From Streptomyces sp. NRRL S-244 (GTDB taxonomy: Bacteria; Actinomycetota; Actinomycetes; Streptomycetales; Streptomycetaceae), in assembly GCF_000717915.1 (NCBI RefSeq), contig NZ_JOCX01000030.1, positions 1 to 60,019 of the forward strand: 60,019 nt of DNA. Reading direction: 5' to 3'. Shown piece by piece: positions 7,997 to 18,281 of the stretch. A program made the position numbers and the translations under genes. The notes beneath the pieces were generated by a model, which saw only the letters and a program-made list of their open reading frames with translations, was not told the DNA's origin and made no database searches. How positions within the stretch are numbered: position 1 is the stretch's first letter; every line of letters begins with the position of its first letter.

Positions 7997-10230
7997 TTGT
8001 CGGAGTCGTCCTTGTCAGCGTCGTCACCGGCGGCCTCGCCGTCGATCACGGGGATCAGGGAGAGCTTGCCGCGCTGGTCGATCTCGGCGATCTCCACCTG
8101 GACCTTGGTGCCGACCGCGAGCACGTCCTCGACGTTCTCCACGCGCTTGCCACCGGCGAGCTTGCGGATCTGCGAGATGTGCAGCAGGCCGTCCTTGCCC
8201 GGGAGCAGGGAGACGAAGGCACCGAAGGTGGTGGTCTTGACGACCGTACCCAGGTAGCGCTCGCCGACCTCCGGCATGGTCGGGTTGGCGATGCCGTTGA
8301 TCGTGGCGCGGGCGGCCTCGGCGGCCGGGCCGTCGGCGGCACCGATGTAGATGGTGCCGTCGTCCTCGATCGTGATCTCGGCGCCGGTGTCCTCCTGGAT
8401 CTGGTTGATCATCTTGCCCTTGGGGCCGATGACCTCACCGATCTTGTCCACCGGGATCTTGACGGTGATGATCCGCGGGGCGTTCGGGGACATCTCGTCC
8501 GGCGTGTCGATCGCTTCCATCATCACGTCGAGGATGTGGAGGCGGGCGTCGCGGGCCTGCTTGAGGGCCGCGGCCAGGACGGAGGCCGGGATGCCGTCCA
8601 GCTTGGTGTCCAGCTGGAGGGCGGTCACGAACTCCTTGGTGCCGGCGACCTTGAAGTCCATGTCGCCGAAGGCGTCCTCCGCACCGAGGATGTCGGTGAG
8701 GGCGACGTAGTGCGTCTTGCCGTCGATCTCCTGGGAGATCAGGCCCATGGCGATGCCGGCGACGGGGGCCTTGAGGGGCACACCGGCGTTCAGCAGCGAC
8801 ATGGTGGAGGCGCAGACCGAGCCCATGGACGTCGAACCGTTGGAGCCGAGGGCCTCGGACACCTGACGGATCGCGTACGGGAACTCCTCGCGGGTCGGGA
8901 GGACCGGCACGATCGCGCGCTCGGCGAGCGCGCCGTGGCCGATCTCGCGGCGCTTCGGCGAACCGACGCGGCCGGTCTCGCCGACCGAGTACGGCGGGAA
9001 GTTGTAGTTGTGCATGTAGCGCTTGCGGGTCACCGGGGAGAGGGTGTCCAGCTGCTGCTCCATGCGGAGCATGTTGAGGGTGGTGACGCCCAGGATCTGG
9101 GTCTCGCCACGCTCGAACAGCGCCGAGCCGTGCACGCGCGGGATGGCCTCGACCTCGGCGGCGAGGGTACGGATGTCCGTGATCCCGCGGCCGTCGATGC
9201 GGACCTTGTCCTTGATGACGCGCTCGCGCACCAGGGCCTTGGTCAGGCTGCGGTAGGCGGCGGAGATCTCCTTCTCGCGGCCCTCGAAGGCCGGGAGGAG
9301 CTTCTCGGCGGCGATGTCCTTGACGCGGTCGAGCTCGGCCTCGCGGTCCTGCTTGCCCGCGATGGTCAGCGCCTGGGCGAGGTCGCCCTTGACGGCGGCC
9401 GCGAGGGCCTCGTACACGTCGTCCTGGTAGTCCAGGAAGACCGGGAACTCGCCCTCGGGCTTGGCGGCCTTGGCCGCCAGGTCCGCCTGGGCCTTGCAGA
9501 GGGCCTTGATGAAGGGCTTCGAGGCGTCGAGGCCGGCGGCCACGATCTCCTCGGTCGGCGCCTCGGCGCCGCCCTTGACCAGGGCGATGGTCTTCTCGGT
9601 GGCCTCGGCCTCGACCATCATGATCGCGACGTCGCCGTCCTCCAGGACGCGGCCCGCGACGACCATGTCGAAGACGGCGTCCTCGAGCTCGGTGTGCGTC
9701 GGGAAGGCCACCCACTGGCCGCGGATCAGCGCGACGCGGACGCCGCCGATCGGGCCGGAGAAGGGCAGGCCGGCCAGCTGCGTGGACGCGGACGCGGCGT
9801 TGATCGCGATGACGTCGTACAGGTGGTCCGGGTTGAGCGCCATGACGGTGGCGACGACCTGGATCTCGTTGCGCAGGCCCTTCTTGAAGGACGGGCGCAG
9901 CGGGCGGTCGATCAGGCGGCAGGTGAGGATCGCGTCCTCGGAGGGGCGGCCCTCACGGCGGAAGAAGGAGCCGGGGATCTTGCCGGCCGCGTACTGCCGC
10001 TCCTCGACGTCCACCGTCAGGGGGAAGAAGTCGAGCTGGTCCTTGGGCTTCTTCGACGCGGTGGTGGCGGAAAGCACCATCGTGTCGTCGTCCAGGTAGG
10101 CAACGGCGGAGCCGGCGGCCTGGCGGGCCAGACGGCCCGTCTCGAAGCGGATGGTGCGGGTGCCGAAGGAACCGTTGTCAATAACGGCCTCGGCGTAGTG
10201 GGTCTCGTTCTCCACTAGCGTTTTCTCCAT
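7993..10230 (-). CDS. pnp: Polynucleotide phosphorylase / guanosine pentaphosphate synthetase
   Basis: PNPase degrades RNA phosphorolytically 3'-5' and can add 3' tails; the streptomycete enzyme is also known for guanosine pentaphosphate synthesis. The 745-residue product has two RNase PH domains (for example [13 protein letters not shown] and RGETQILGV), a KH domain at about 585-654 with GPKG at 602-605, an S1 domain at about 655-727 ([18 protein letters not shown]), and an acidic tail. The ATG at 10230 has GGAG nine bases upstream. Upstream is rpsO with an intervening hairpin; downstream is the overlapping M16 peptidase gene. Confidence 0.98.
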   Translation of the reverse strand: MEKTLVENETHYAEAVIDNGSFGTRTIRFETGRLARQAAGSAVAYLDDDTMVLSATTASKKPKDQLDFFPLTVDVEERQYAAGKIPGSFFRREGRPSEDAILTCRLIDRPLRPSFKKGLRNEIQVVATVMALNPDHLYDVIAINAASASTQLAGLPFSGPIGGVRVALIRGQWVAFPTHTELEDAVFDMVVAGRVLEDGDVAIMMVEAEATEKTIALVKGGAEAPTEEIVAAGLDASKPFIKALCKAQADLAAKAAKPEGEFPVFLDYQDDVYEALAAAVKGDLAQALTIAGKQDREAELDRVKDIAAEKLLPAFEGREKEISAAYRSLTKALVRERVIKDKVRIDGRGITDIRTLAAEVEAIPRVHGSALFERGETQILGVTTLNMLRMEQQLDTLSPVTRKRYMHNYNFPPYSVGETGRVGSPKRREIGHGALAERAIVPVLPTREEFPYAIRQVSEALGSNGSTSMGSVCASTMSLLNAGVPLKAPVAGIAMGLISQEIDGKTHYVALTDILGAEDAFGDMDFKVAGTKEFVTALQLDTKLDGIPASVLAAALKQARDARLHILDVMMEAIDTPDEMSPNAPRIITVKIPVDKIGEVIGPKGKMINQIQEDTGAEITIEDDGTIYIGAADGPAAEAARATINGIANPTMPEVGERYLGTVVKTTTFGAFVSLLPGKDGLLHISQIRKLAGGKRVENVEDVLAVGTKVQVEIAEIDQRGKLSLIPVIDGEAAGDDADKDDSDK

Positions 10231-10529
10231 TTTCGTCGTCTCCGTCCGCTGCCCGTGTGGCTGCGGACGGTGTCGGAGAAGCGCTCCTTGCGTGCGGGCC
10301 GGTCTTCGATCGAAGTACCCGGTTCGGTGCCCGTGGGGCTTTCCGGGTACCACTACCGAGGACCGGCGGCCTGGGAGGGCGCTCCTCCTCATTCAGTTGT
10401 GCACGTGGTTCGCCATGCACGTTGCGTCCAGACTACAAAGCGTCCGGTACGTCCCGCACGTAGAGCGCCAGCACGTACAGCAAAGGGAGCGGCCCCCTCA
10501 GTGTGGGAACCGCTCCCTTCACAGCGTCT
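10231..10529 (-). promoter_or_regulatory. rpsO-pnp intergenic leader with hairpins
   Basis: This gene-free 299-base leader holds a perfect 10-bp stem (AAGGGAGCGG at 10483-10492 with 10510-10519) just after the rpsO stop. It also has a bulged stem around GTGCA...TGCAC with a four-base loop at about 10400-10422 and a 12-base palindrome CTTCGATCGAAG (10304-10315). In Streptomyces the rpsO-pnp intergenic stem-loop is a known RNase III processing site. The first hairpin here is the best match by position, which is inference. Confidence 0.6.
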
Positions 10530-10817
10530 TTACTTGACGCCGGCCGCACCGCGGCGGATGCCGAGGCGCTCGACCAGCGTACGGAAGCGCTGGATGTCCT
10601 TCTTGGCCAGGTACTGCAGCAGGCGGCGACGCTGGCCGACCAGGATCAGCAGACCACGACGGGAGTGGTGGTCGTGCTTGTGGGTCTTGAGGTGCTCGGT
10701 CAGGTCCGTGATGCGCTTGGAGAGCATCGCGACCTGGACCTCGGGGGAGCCGGTGTCGCCCTCCTTAGCACCAAACTCGGCGATGATCTGCTTCTTCGTA
10801 GCGGCGTCGAGCGACAC
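10530..10817 (-). CDS. rpsO: 30S ribosomal protein S15
   Basis: A 95-residue S15, which binds 16S rRNA and helps assemble the small subunit platform. The diagnostic segments are [13 protein letters not shown] and [12 protein letters not shown]. The GTG start at 10817 has GAGGAG six bases upstream. In most bacteria rpsO follows ribF/truB. Here it is separated from ribF by the ESX locus but still precedes pnp. Confidence 0.98.
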   Translation of the reverse strand: MSLDAATKKQIIAEFGAKEGDTGSPEVQVAMLSKRITDLTEHLKTHKHDHHSRRGLLILVGQRRRLLQYLAKKDIQRFRTLVERLGIRRGAAGVK

Positions 10818-10960
10818 GCGTACTCCTCGTATAGGTCTTCGTGGCCACCGAGTGCCCCAGGTCGAATTCTCTGGGGATCTTCCGTAACTCGGGAGGCGGG
10901 GTCCGCTGAGCGCAGCCTCCAGAAGGTTTCCGGGGGCGCGTACACAAACGGCCGTCACAC

Positions 10961-10990
10961 AGCGTACCAGGCTGCCGCGCGGCCCCTGTC
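10961..10990 (-). promoter_or_regulatory. Candidate rpsO promoter
   Basis: TACGCT (complement of 10961-10966) on the minus strand is a good streptomycete -10, with GACAGG 18 bases upstream as a weak -35. It lies between the eccD stop and rpsO. This is inferred from sequence only. Confidence 0.35.
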
Positions 10991-12496
10991 TCAGCTGGTG
11001 AGAGCGCGGGCCCGGGCGTACACGTCCAGCACGGCGAGGGCCAGCGGGACAAGACTGAGCAGTACTGCCGCCTCGGTGAGGTCGAGCAGCCGTCCCCAGA
11101 AGGGTGACAGGCCCTTGCGCGGGATGACAAGCGCAATTCCCGCGAGGAGGGCCGCGCCGGCGGCGACGGCGGCGGAGAGCCAGATCGTACGGAGGTCCAG
11201 GCCGCCGCGGTCGTGGTACTGGACGAGCTCGCGGACCAGGTCGGCCGGCGGGTGCAGGGCCAGGCCCAGGATCAGCAGGGCGATGGCGGCCAGACCGGCG
11301 ACCAGGGTGCACACGACCTGGGAGGTGTAGCGGAAGAGCCGGGCGCGCAGCAGCATGGCCAGCCCGGTGGCCAGGGCCAGGAGGCGGCCCCAGGTGTTGT
11401 CGGAGAAGCCGAGGACGGCGGCGGAGCCGACGGCGACCGCGGCGCAGCCGCCGACCAGGCCGAGCAGCATCTCGTGGCCGCGGCGGGCCTGGGCGGCGAT
11501 GGCCTCGGCGTCGAGCGGGGTGCCCGGCTCGTGCTGCTCGGGGCCGGAGGGGTCGCCGTACGGCTCGGTCTCGTAGCGGTCCGGGGTCTCGTAATCCTCC
11601 ACGGCGCTCTGCGGGGCGGCGTAGCCGATGGGCAGCCGGGCGAAGCGGGCGGAGAGGCCGGGCAGGAAGGCGACGAGGCCGATGGCGACGGGGGCGCAGA
11701 CGGCGGCGGCCCCGGTGGCGGAGGCCTCGGTGACGATGGCGACGAAGGTGGCCAGGGTCCCGGTGGCGGCGAGGAAGGTGGCCGCGACGAAGGGGGCGTC
11801 GCCGTGAGGGGTGAGCGCGACCAGGGCGACGGAGGCGACCAGGACGCAGACGCAGCCGAGCAGGAACTGGAGCCGGCCGGGTCCCTCGCCGGCGCCGGCG
11901 GCGATGATCCCGGAGCCGGCGATCAGCAGGAGCGGGAGGGCGCCTAGGCCGAGGGCGACGGCGGAGCCGCGGTCGCGGTAGACCCGGGCGCGCACCCCGG
12001 CGGCGGCGGTCAGGAGCACGCCCGCGGCGCCGGCGACGATGCCGGGCAGGCCGTGCATGTCGTGGCGGACCGGGTCGGCGTACCAGAGGACGAAGCCGAG
12101 CAGGACGAGCAGCAGGGCGGCGCCGATCAGGCCCGCGCCGCGCAGCATGTCGTCGCTCCAGAGGTGGCGGTCGCGGACGACGGCGGAGGCGACGGCGTCG
12201 GAGACGTCGTCGAAGACCGCGGGCGGCAGCGAGTCGGCGAACGGGCGCAGGCTCAGCACCTCGCCGTCGAGTACCTGCTGGGCGGCGAGCGTGCGGGCGC
12301 CGTCGAGGACGGTGCCGTCGCGGCGGACCAGGTGGAAGCCGGTGGGCGCGCCGACGGGCTGGGTCTGGCCGGTGAGGCGCAGCAGTTCGGGATAGACGTC
12401 GGCGACGGCGATGTCCTCGGGGAGAGCGACGTCGATCCGGCTGTCGGGAGCCACGACGGTGACCCTGCAGAAGCCCGTCGTTGCGGCCGTACTCAC
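10991..12496 (-). CDS. eccD: Type VII secretion integral membrane protein EccD
   Basis: EccD forms the multi-spanning pore-associated part of the ESX/type VII membrane complex. The 501-residue product begins with a ubiquitin-like domain (about residues 1-95, [20 protein letters not shown]) and continues with about eleven hydrophobic segments from about residue 115 to the end, interrupted by an acidic cytoplasmic loop (about 310-345). The GTG at 12496 has a G-rich site upstream. It is divergent from eccC. The ubiquitin-like plus many-TM layout is specific to EccD. Confidence 0.93.
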   Translation of the reverse strand: MSTAATTGFCRVTVVAPDSRIDVALPEDIAVADVYPELLRLTGQTQPVGAPTGFHLVRRDGTVLDGARTLAAQQVLDGEVLSLRPFADSLPPAVFDDVSDAVASAVVRDRHLWSDDMLRGAGLIGAALLLVLLGFVLWYADPVRHDMHGLPGIVAGAAGVLLTAAAGVRARVYRDRGSAVALGLGALPLLLIAGSGIIAAGAGEGPGRLQFLLGCVCVLVASVALVALTPHGDAPFVAATFLAATGTLATFVAIVTEASATGAAAVCAPVAIGLVAFLPGLSARFARLPIGYAAPQSAVEDYETPDRYETEPYGDPSGPEQHEPGTPLDAEAIAAQARRGHEMLLGLVGGCAAVAVGSAAVLGFSDNTWGRLLALATGLAMLLRARLFRYTSQVVCTLVAGLAAIALLILGLALHPPADLVRELVQYHDRGGLDLRTIWLSAAVAAGAALLAGIALVIPRKGLSPFWGRLLDLTEAAVLLSLVPLALAVLDVYARARALTS

Positions 12497-12714
12497 CTGT
12501 GTGACCCCCCTGGTTGGCGAAGCGGGTGCAAGCACCGCTGCCTTGGATTCGCCGTGGATTCGCGGATGCGCATACTGCGCGGGCCACCCTACCGGGCGTA
12601 TGAGTGACTGTCGGCAAGTAGGATCACCGTCGCGCAGGGGAGACCCCCTTCGCGCCCGGGACTTGGGGGCGCCGGTTGCGACGTCCCGTCCGTTTTCGAG
12701 GGATTGATGCTCCG
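12497..12714. promoter_or_regulatory. Divergent eccD/eccC intergenic region
   Basis: These 218 bases separate the divergent starts of eccD and eccC and must hold promoters for both. A possible plus-strand -10 TAGGAT is at 12619-12624, without a convincing -35. The eccC ribosome site GAGGGA is at about 12698-12703. I see no operator I can name. Confidence 0.35.
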
Positions 12715-15700
12715 GTGAGTCAGATCGTCGTCAAACGCCCGCCGCGGTCCTTGCCGCCCGAAGTTCCTTCGGACGAGCTGAGGCTGGAGGCTCCGCCGGA
12801 GCTTCCCCGCGGGCAGCAGGAGGGCATGCTGATGCAGCTCCTGCCGATGCTCGGCATGGGCTCCTCGGTCGTCTTCTTCTTCATGCCGGGTGCGGCGCCC
12901 TTCATGCGCATCATGGGTGTGCTGATGCTGGTGTCCACGGTGGGCATGGTCCTGGCCCAGCTGGTGCGCCACCGGCGCGGTACGCAGGGGCAAATGGCCG
13001 ATGTGCGCCGGGACTACCTGAAATATCTCGCGCAGACCCGCCGTCAGGTCCGCAGGACCGCGCGGGCGCAGCGCGACGCCCAGTTGTATCTGCACCCGGC
13101 CCCCGAGCAGTTGTGGTCGGTGGTGGCCGAGGGTTCGCGGCTGTGGGAGCGGCGCGTGGGCGACGAGGACTTCGGGCAGGCCCGGCTCGGGCTGGGCGCG
13201 CAGCGACTCGCGACTCCGCTGGTGGCGCCGGACACGGCGCCGGTGGACGAGCTGGAGCCGCTGACGGCGGGCGCGATGCAGCGCTTCCTGAAGGTGCACT
13301 CCTCGCTGGACGGGCTGCCGGTGGCGGTGTCGCTGCGGGCGTTCTACCACGTGACGGTGTCCGGGGAGCCGGAGTCGGCGCGCGGGGCGGCGCGGGCGCT
13401 GGTGGCGCAGCTGGCGACGCTGCACTCCCCCGAGGACCTGGTGGTGGCCGTGGTGGCGGCGCCCGGGGCGGTGCCGTCCTGGGACTGGACGAAGTGGCTG
13501 CCGCACACGCAGGTGCCGGGGCAGGTCGACGGTGCCGGTACGAAGCGGCTGTTCAGCGATGACCTGACCGAGCTGGAGGGGCTGCTGGCGCCCCGGCTGG
13601 AGGGGCGGCCGCGGTTCAGCCGGGACGTGTCCCCGGTGCTGGACCAGCCGCACCTGGTCGTCGTACTGGACGCGAACTCCCGCGGCGGCCTGGTGCCGCC
13701 GGACTCGGCGTTCGCGGCGGCCGAGGGGTTGCAGGGCGTGACCATCGTCGAGGTGGTCGCGGGCGAGCTGGACGAGCCGCGCGGCGGGCTGTCGGTCGTG
13801 GTGCGGCCGGGCCGGCTGCGGCTGGAGTCGGGCGCGGGGATCGCGTACGAGGGCGTACCGGACACGCTGTCGCTGCCCGCGGCGGAGGCGCTCGCGCGGC
13901 AGCTCGCGCCGCTGCGCACGGGTGGCGGGGACGACGACGAACCGCTGCTGGCCAACCTCGACTTCACGGACCTGCTGAACCTGGGCGACGCGGCCTCGAT
14001 CGACGTGGCCCGGACCTGGCGGCCGCGCTCGGCCGGTGAGCGGCTGCGCGTGCCGATCGGCGTCGGCGAGGACGGCGCGCCGGTCATGCTGGACCTGAAG
14101 GAGGCGGCGCAGGAGGGCATGGGCCCGCACGGCCTGTGCGTGGGCGCGACCGGTTCCGGCAAGTCGGAGCTGCTGCGCACGCTGGTGCTGGGCCTGGCGG
14201 TCACGCACACCTCGGAGACGCTGAACTTCGTACTGGCCGACTTCAAGGGCGGTGCGACCTTCACGGGCATGGGGCAGATGCCGCACGTGGCCGCGGTCAT
14301 CACCAACCTGGCCGACGACCTCACGCTCGTGGACCGCATGGGCGACTCGATCCGCGGTGAGCTGCAGCGCCGGCAGGAGCTGCTGCGCTCGGCGGGCAAC
14401 TACGCGAACATCCACGACTACGAGAAGGCGCGCGCGGCGGGTGCCCCGCTGGAGCCGCTGGCCTCGCTGGTGCTGGTCATCGACGAGTTCAGCGAGCTGC
14501 TGACCGCGAAGCCCGACTTCATCGACATGTTCATCCAGATCGGCCGCATCGGCCGGTCGCTGGGCGTGCACCTGCTGCTGGCCTCGCAGCGCCTGGAGGA
14601 GGGCAAGCTGCGCGGGCTGGACACGTACCTGTCGTACCGGATCGGTCTGCGGACCTTCTCGGCGGCGGAGTCGCGGACCGCGATCGGCGTGCCGGACGCG
14701 TACCACCTGCCCTCGGTGCCGGGTTCGGGCTACCTGAAGTTCGGTACGGACGAGATGACGCGCTTCAAGGCGGCGTACGTCTCGGGCACCTACCGCTCGG
14801 GCGGACCGGACCTGTCGGTCGGGCTGTTCCCGGTGGAGCGGCGGCCCGCGCTGTTCACGGCGACCCCGGTGCCGGTCGTGTACGCGGCGCCGGACCCGGC
14901 GTACCTGGCGGCGCAGACGCAGCGGGAGGACGACGCGCTCGCGGACACGGTGCTGGACGTGATCGTGGGCCGGCTGGAGGGGCAGGGGGTGCCGGCGCAC
15001 CAGGTGTGGCTGCCGCCGCTCGACCAGGCCCCGCCGCTGGACCAGCTGCTGCCGGCGCTGGCGCCTTCGGCGGAGCGGGGGCTGCACGCGGAGGGGTACA
15101 CGCGGCCCGGCGGGCTCGTCGTACCGCTCGGCCTCATCGACAAGCCGTTCGAGCAGCGCCGCGAGGTGCTGTACCGGGACTTCTCGGGTGCGGCGGGCCA
15201 CATGATGGTGGTCGGCGGCCCGCAGTCGGGCAAGTCGACGCTGATGCGGACGCTGATCTCCTCGTTCGCACTGACGCACACGCCGCGCGAGGTGCAGTTC
15301 TACGGGCTGGACTTCGGTGGCGGCAGCATGTCGTCGATCTCCGAGCTGCCGCACGTGGGCGGGATCGCCTCGCGCCTGGACCCGGAGCGGGTGCGGCGCA
15401 CGGTCGCGGAGGTGGGGGGCATCCTCAACCGCCGCGAGGAGTTCTTCCGCGCGAACAACGTCGACTCGATCGGCACGTACCGGCGCCGGCGCGCGGCGGG
15501 CGACCTGCCCGGCGAGGCGTGGGGCGACGTGTTCCTCGTCATCGACGGCTGGGGCGGCTTCCGGACGGAGTACGAGGGCCTGGAGCCGGTGGTCACGGAC
15601 ATCGCCTCGCGCGGTCTGGGCTACGGCATCCACGTGGTGATCACGGCGGCGCGGTACATGGAGGTGCGGGCCGCGCTCAAGGACCAGATGCTGAACCGTC

Positions 15701-16680
15701 TGGAACTGCGGCTCGGCGACGTCATGGACTCCGAGTTCGACCGCAAGGTCGCGGCGAACGTGCCGACCGGGATGCCGGGCCGCGGCCAGGTCGCGGAGAA
15801 GCTGCACTTCCTGGGCGCGCTGCCGCGCATCGACGGCGCGCACGACCCGGAGGAGCTGTCGGAGGCCACGGCCGCCTTCGTGTCGGCGGTGAAGCAGAAC
15901 TGGGCGGGGGCCGCGGCTCCCGGCGTACGGCTGCTGCCGCGGCTGCTGCACGCCGACCAGCTGCCCCGGGGCGGGGACCAGCCGGGGCGCGGGCTGGCCA
16001 TCGGCATCGACGAGACGGACCTGGAGCCGGTGTTCGTCGACTTCGAGAGCGACCCGTTCTTCCTGGTGTTCGGCGAGAGCGAGTCCGGCAAGACGAACCT
16101 GCTGCGGTTGATCTGCCAGCAGATCGCGGAGCGGTACACCCCGGAGCAGGCCCGCCTCGTCGTCGGCGACTACCGGCGCAGCCTGCTCGGGGCGCTGCCG
16201 GAGGAGCACCTGCTGGAGTACGCGCCGATGGCGAGCTCGCTGCAGACGCACATGGAGGCGCTGGGCGGGGTGTTCTCGCGCCGGCAGCCGCCGACCGACG
16301 TCACTCCGCAGCAGCTGCGCGACCGCAGCTGGTGGACGGGCCCGGACGTGTTCATCGTCATCGACGACTACGACCTGGTGGCCACGAGCCAGGGCAATCC
16401 GCTGGCCCCGCTGGTGGAGTACCTGCCGTTCGCCCGCGACACGGGTGTCCGCTTCATCATCGCGCGCAACTCGGCGGGCGCGTCGCGTTCGCTGTACGAG
16501 CCGTTCATGCAGCGCTTCAAGGAGCTCGGCGCGCAGGGCGTGGTCCTGTCGGGCGACCCCTCCGAGGGCGACCTGATCGGCAACGTCCGCCCCCGCCCGA
16601 TGCCCCCGGGCCGCGCGTACTTCTCCTCCCGCAAGCGCGGCACGTCCCTGGTCCAACTGGGCCGCCTGCCGGGGATGTAG
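12715..16680 (+). CDS. eccC: Type VII secretion FtsK/SpoIIIE ATPase EccC (fused EccCa-Cb)
   Basis: EccC is the motor of the ESX secretion complex and recognises WXG100 substrates. The 1321-residue product has two N-terminal transmembrane segments (about 38-58 and 62-83) and three FtsK-type ATPase domains. Their Walker A motifs are GATGSGKS (Lys483), GGPQSGKS (Lys840) and GESESGKT (Lys1126), and all three motifs are intact. Walker B-like strands are LVLVIDEFSEL, VFLVIDGWGG and VFIVIDDYDL. The GTG start at 12715 (reading MSQIVVKRPP) gives the usual streptomycete length. The gene ends before a strong terminator and is unsplit, unlike the mycobacterial ESX-1 EccCa/EccCb pair. Confidence 0.97.
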   Translation: MSQIVVKRPPRSLPPEVPSDELRLEAPPELPRGQQEGMLMQLLPMLGMGSSVVFFFMPGAAPFMRIMGVLMLVSTVGMVLAQLVRHRRGTQGQMADVRRDYLKYLAQTRRQVRRTARAQRDAQLYLHPAPEQLWSVVAEGSRLWERRVGDEDFGQARLGLGAQRLATPLVAPDTAPVDELEPLTAGAMQRFLKVHSSLDGLPVAVSLRAFYHVTVSGEPESARGAARALVAQLATLHSPEDLVVAVVAAPGAVPSWDWTKWLPHTQVPGQVDGAGTKRLFSDDLTELEGLLAPRLEGRPRFSRDVSPVLDQPHLVVVLDANSRGGLVPPDSAFAAAEGLQGVTIVEVVAGELDEPRGGLSVVVRPGRLRLESGAGIAYEGVPDTLSLPAAEALARQLAPLRTGGGDDDEPLLANLDFTDLLNLGDAASIDVARTWRPRSAGERLRVPIGVGEDGAPVMLDLKEAAQEGMGPHGLCVGATGSGKSELLRTLVLGLAVTHTSETLNFVLADFKGGATFTGMGQMPHVAAVITNLADDLTLVDRMGDSIRGELQRRQELLRSAGNYANIHDYEKARAAGAPLEPLASLVLVIDEFSELLTAKPDFIDMFIQIGRIGRSLGVHLLLASQRLEEGKLRGLDTYLSYRIGLRTFSAAESRTAIGVPDAYHLPSVPGSGYLKFGTDEMTRFKAAYVSGTYRSGGPDLSVGLFPVERRPALFTATPVPVVYAAPDPAYLAAQTQREDDALADTVLDVIVGRLEGQGVPAHQVWLPPLDQAPPLDQLLPALAPSAERGLHAEGYTRPGGLVVPLGLIDKPFEQRREVLYRDFSGAAGHMMVVGGPQSGKSTLMRTLISSFALTHTPREVQFYGLDFGGGSMSSISELPHVGGIASRLDPERVRRTVAEVGGILNRREEFFRANNVDSIGTYRRRRAAGDLPGEAWGDVFLVIDGWGGFRTEYEGLEPVVTDIASRGLGYGIHVVITAARYMEVRAALKDQMLNRLELRLGDVMDSEFDRKVAANVPTGMPGRGQVAEKLHFLGALPRIDGAHDPEELSEATAAFVSAVKQNWAGAAAPGVRLLPRLLHADQLPRGGDQPGRGLAIGIDETDLEPVFVDFESDPFFLVFGESESGKTNLLRLICQQIAERYTPEQARLVVGDYRRSLLGALPEEHLLEYAPMASSLQTHMEALGGVFSRRQPPTDVTPQQLRDRSWWTGPDVFIVIDDYDLVATSQGNPLAPLVEYLPFARDTGVRFIIARNSAGASRSLYEPFMQRFKELGAQGVVLSGDPSEGDLIGNVRPRPMPPGRAYFSSRKRGTSLVQLGRLPGM

Positions 16681-16686
16681 AGGTCC

Positions 16687-16718
16687 CGGGGCCCGGGCGA
16701 GCCGTCGCCCGGGCCCCG
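16687..16718 (+). terminator. Terminator downstream of eccC
   Basis: A perfect 14-bp stem (16687-16700 with 16705-16718, CGGGGCCCGGGCGA) with a GCCG loop begins six bases past the eccC stop. Confidence 0.85.
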
Positions 16719-16809
16719 AGGATCTTGACGGCATCTTTCCGCGCACTTTCTGGATCGTGCGCAAACCCCCTGTTTACGATCAAGTTCCACCGAACGGGGA
16801 GGGCGGATC

Positions 16810-17493
16810 ATGCCGGGGGAACGGAATGCCGCGGCTCGGGCCGTCGTGCTGGCGGGCGTGCTCGTCGTGGGGGCGGTCGGGTGCGGGAGCGATGCCGGGC
16901 AGAAGCCCGATCCCGAGGCGGTGGCGCTCGTCAGGGCCGCGAACGCGCAGATGGAGCGGGAGTCGTTCCGCTCGACCGGATCCACCACCGCTTTCCCCGG
17001 CGCGAAGCAGGAGACGTGGTCCGATCCGGCGCAGGGTCTCCACATGGAGGTCACGGGCGGTGCGCTGGGTACCGTCTACTGCAAGGACGGGACCAGCTAC
17101 ACGAGCGCCGGCCTCTTCGCCGAGGCGCTGCGCCGGCGCGGCAAGGAGATCACCGTCCCGCCCCGCCTCCAGGGGATGTACGTGACGACGAAGGCCGACG
17201 GCGGCTGCGCCGTGTACTACCGGATCGCGGAGACGGCCCACCGGGTGCCGGGCCGGGACGGGTCGGTCGACGGCAAGCGGGTCTCGGCGGTCGAGGTCGC
17301 CGAGGGGGGCTCCAAGGACGTCTATTCCATCGAGGACGCGACGAAGCGCCTGCTGAAGCTGGAGTCGCGGCGCGAGGGCGGCGAGGTCAGCACCACCGCG
17401 TACGACTCCTTCGGCCAGAGCGTCACGATCACCCTGCCGGTCGCGGAGAAGGTCATGCCGCTGGACGCCTTCCGCTACCAGGTCAGCGGGTGA
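16810..17493 (+). CDS. Putative lipoprotein in the ESX locus
   Basis: A 227-residue protein with a hydrophobic signal segment and a lipobox ending at Cys25 (VVGAVGC). The mature part has a pattern (TTAFPGAKQETWSDP, then MEVTGGALGTVYCKDGTSY) reminiscent of LppX/LprG-type actinobacterial lipoproteins with a lipid-binding fold, but this is tentative. The ATG at 16810 is preceded by GGGAGG. It sits between eccC and the WXG100 genes, so a role in or near the secretion complex at the outer membrane face is possible but unproven. Confidence 0.82.
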   Translation: MPGERNAAARAVVLAGVLVVGAVGCGSDAGQKPDPEAVALVRAANAQMERESFRSTGSTTAFPGAKQETWSDPAQGLHMEVTGGALGTVYCKDGTSYTSAGLFAEALRRRGKEITVPPRLQGMYVTTKADGGCAVYYRIAETAHRVPGRDGSVDGKRVSAVEVAEGGSKDVYSIEDATKRLLKLESRREGGEVSTTAYDSFGQSVTITLPVAEKVMPLDAFRYQVSG

Positions 17494-17585
17494 GTCGGGG
17501 AAACCCGCCCCCGCCCCCGCGCGCAGCACCGATAATCGGGAGGGAAGACCGCGGGAGCACCGCACCGCCGAGGGAAAGGCCGCAC

Positions 17586-17831
17586 ATGGGCACTCAGCAG
17601 GAGAAGGACGAGCTGTACGCGCTCGACATCAGCGGCGTGGAGTGGGAGGGGCCTCCGGGGTCCAGCCCCGACGAGGAGCGGGTCGAGATCGCGCGGCTGC
17701 CCGAGGGCGCGGTGGCCATGCGGTCCTCGCTCGACCGGGACACCGTCCTGCGCTACACGGCGGCCGAGTGGGAGGCCTTCGTACTCGGGGCCAGGGACGG
17801 GGAGTTCGACCTCGACCGCGGCCCGCGCTGA
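17586..17831 (+). CDS. DUF397 domain protein
   Basis: An 81-residue protein with the DUF397 core: acidic GVEWEGP start, EIARLPEGAVAMRSS, then TAAEWEAFVLGARDGEFD. DUF397 proteins are usually paired with XRE-type WhiJ-like regulators in Streptomyces; none is encoded beside this one. It lacks the usual N-terminal WxxSS(Y/F)S motif and starts with a longer acidic segment. The start ATG has AAAGG seven bases upstream. It lies between the lipoprotein gene and esxA. Function unknown. Confidence 0.8.
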   Translation: MGTQQEKDELYALDISGVEWEGPPGSSPDEERVEIARLPEGAVAMRSSLDRDTVLRYTAAEWEAFVLGARDGEFDLDRGPR

Positions 17832-17853
17832 GTTCCGTACGCCGCAGCGGCAC

Positions 17854-17886
17854 GAAGGGGCGCGCCCGAACCGGGCGCGCCCCTTC
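17854..17886. terminator. Bidirectional terminator between the DUF397 gene and esxA
   Basis: A 15-bp perfect stem (17854-17868 with 17872-17886, core GGGGCGCGCCCG) with a three-base loop lies between converging genes and has T/A residues flanking both sides. Confidence 0.88.
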
Positions 17887-17906
17887 TTCGCATGCGGCCT
17901 ACCGGC

Positions 17907-18218
17907 TCAGTAGGACTCGGTGAACAGGCGCGAGGCCTTCACGTCGGTGGCGCGGTAGTCGCCCTTGCCGCGCTCGATCAGCGTGGCGACCTGCTCCAGC
18001 TGCTTGTGCATGTGGTCGGCCTTGCCCTTGTACTTCCCCTGGAGGGTGACGTACGCCTGGTGCGCCTCACCGTCCCAGGTGTCCGTGACGACCTTCAGGG
18101 CCTGGTCCATCTCCTCCAGGTCCGTCATGATCTTCTTGGAGACGATGCGGATGCGGTTCGCCATCTCCTGGACGCTCTCATACCGGACCTTGGTGTGCCC
18201 GCCGTCGGGACCGGACAT
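17907..18218 (-). CDS. esxA: WXG100 secreted protein with YxxxD signal
   Basis: A 103-residue WXG100 (ESAT-6-like) protein. The helical hairpin turn carries WDG within VVTDTWDGEAHQAY, and the C terminus has YRATD, matching the YxxxD/E type VII secretion signal. The ATG at 18218 has AAGGAG seven bases upstream. It is the second gene after a partner WXG100 gene 63 bases upstream, and the two probably form a secreted heterodimer exported by EccC/D/B/E. In S. coelicolor the equivalent pair is linked to sporulation. The A/B naming follows the esxBA order as I remember it and could be swapped. Confidence 0.93.
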   Translation of the reverse strand: MSGPDGGHTKVRYESVQEMANRIRIVSKKIMTDLEEMDQALKVVTDTWDGEAHQAYVTLQGKYKGKADHMHKQLEQVATLIERGKGDYRATDVKASRLFTESY

Positions 18219-18281
18219 GTTGTACTCCTTCACGCTGAGTTGAGTGGGAACGACGTGACGTCGTAAGACCTGGGCGGCAGG

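Noticed and set aside
12589..16764. 1391-codon open frame opposite eccC
   Set aside because: Complement of EccC; Arg/Gln/Leu-rich with no family motif and no ribosome site.
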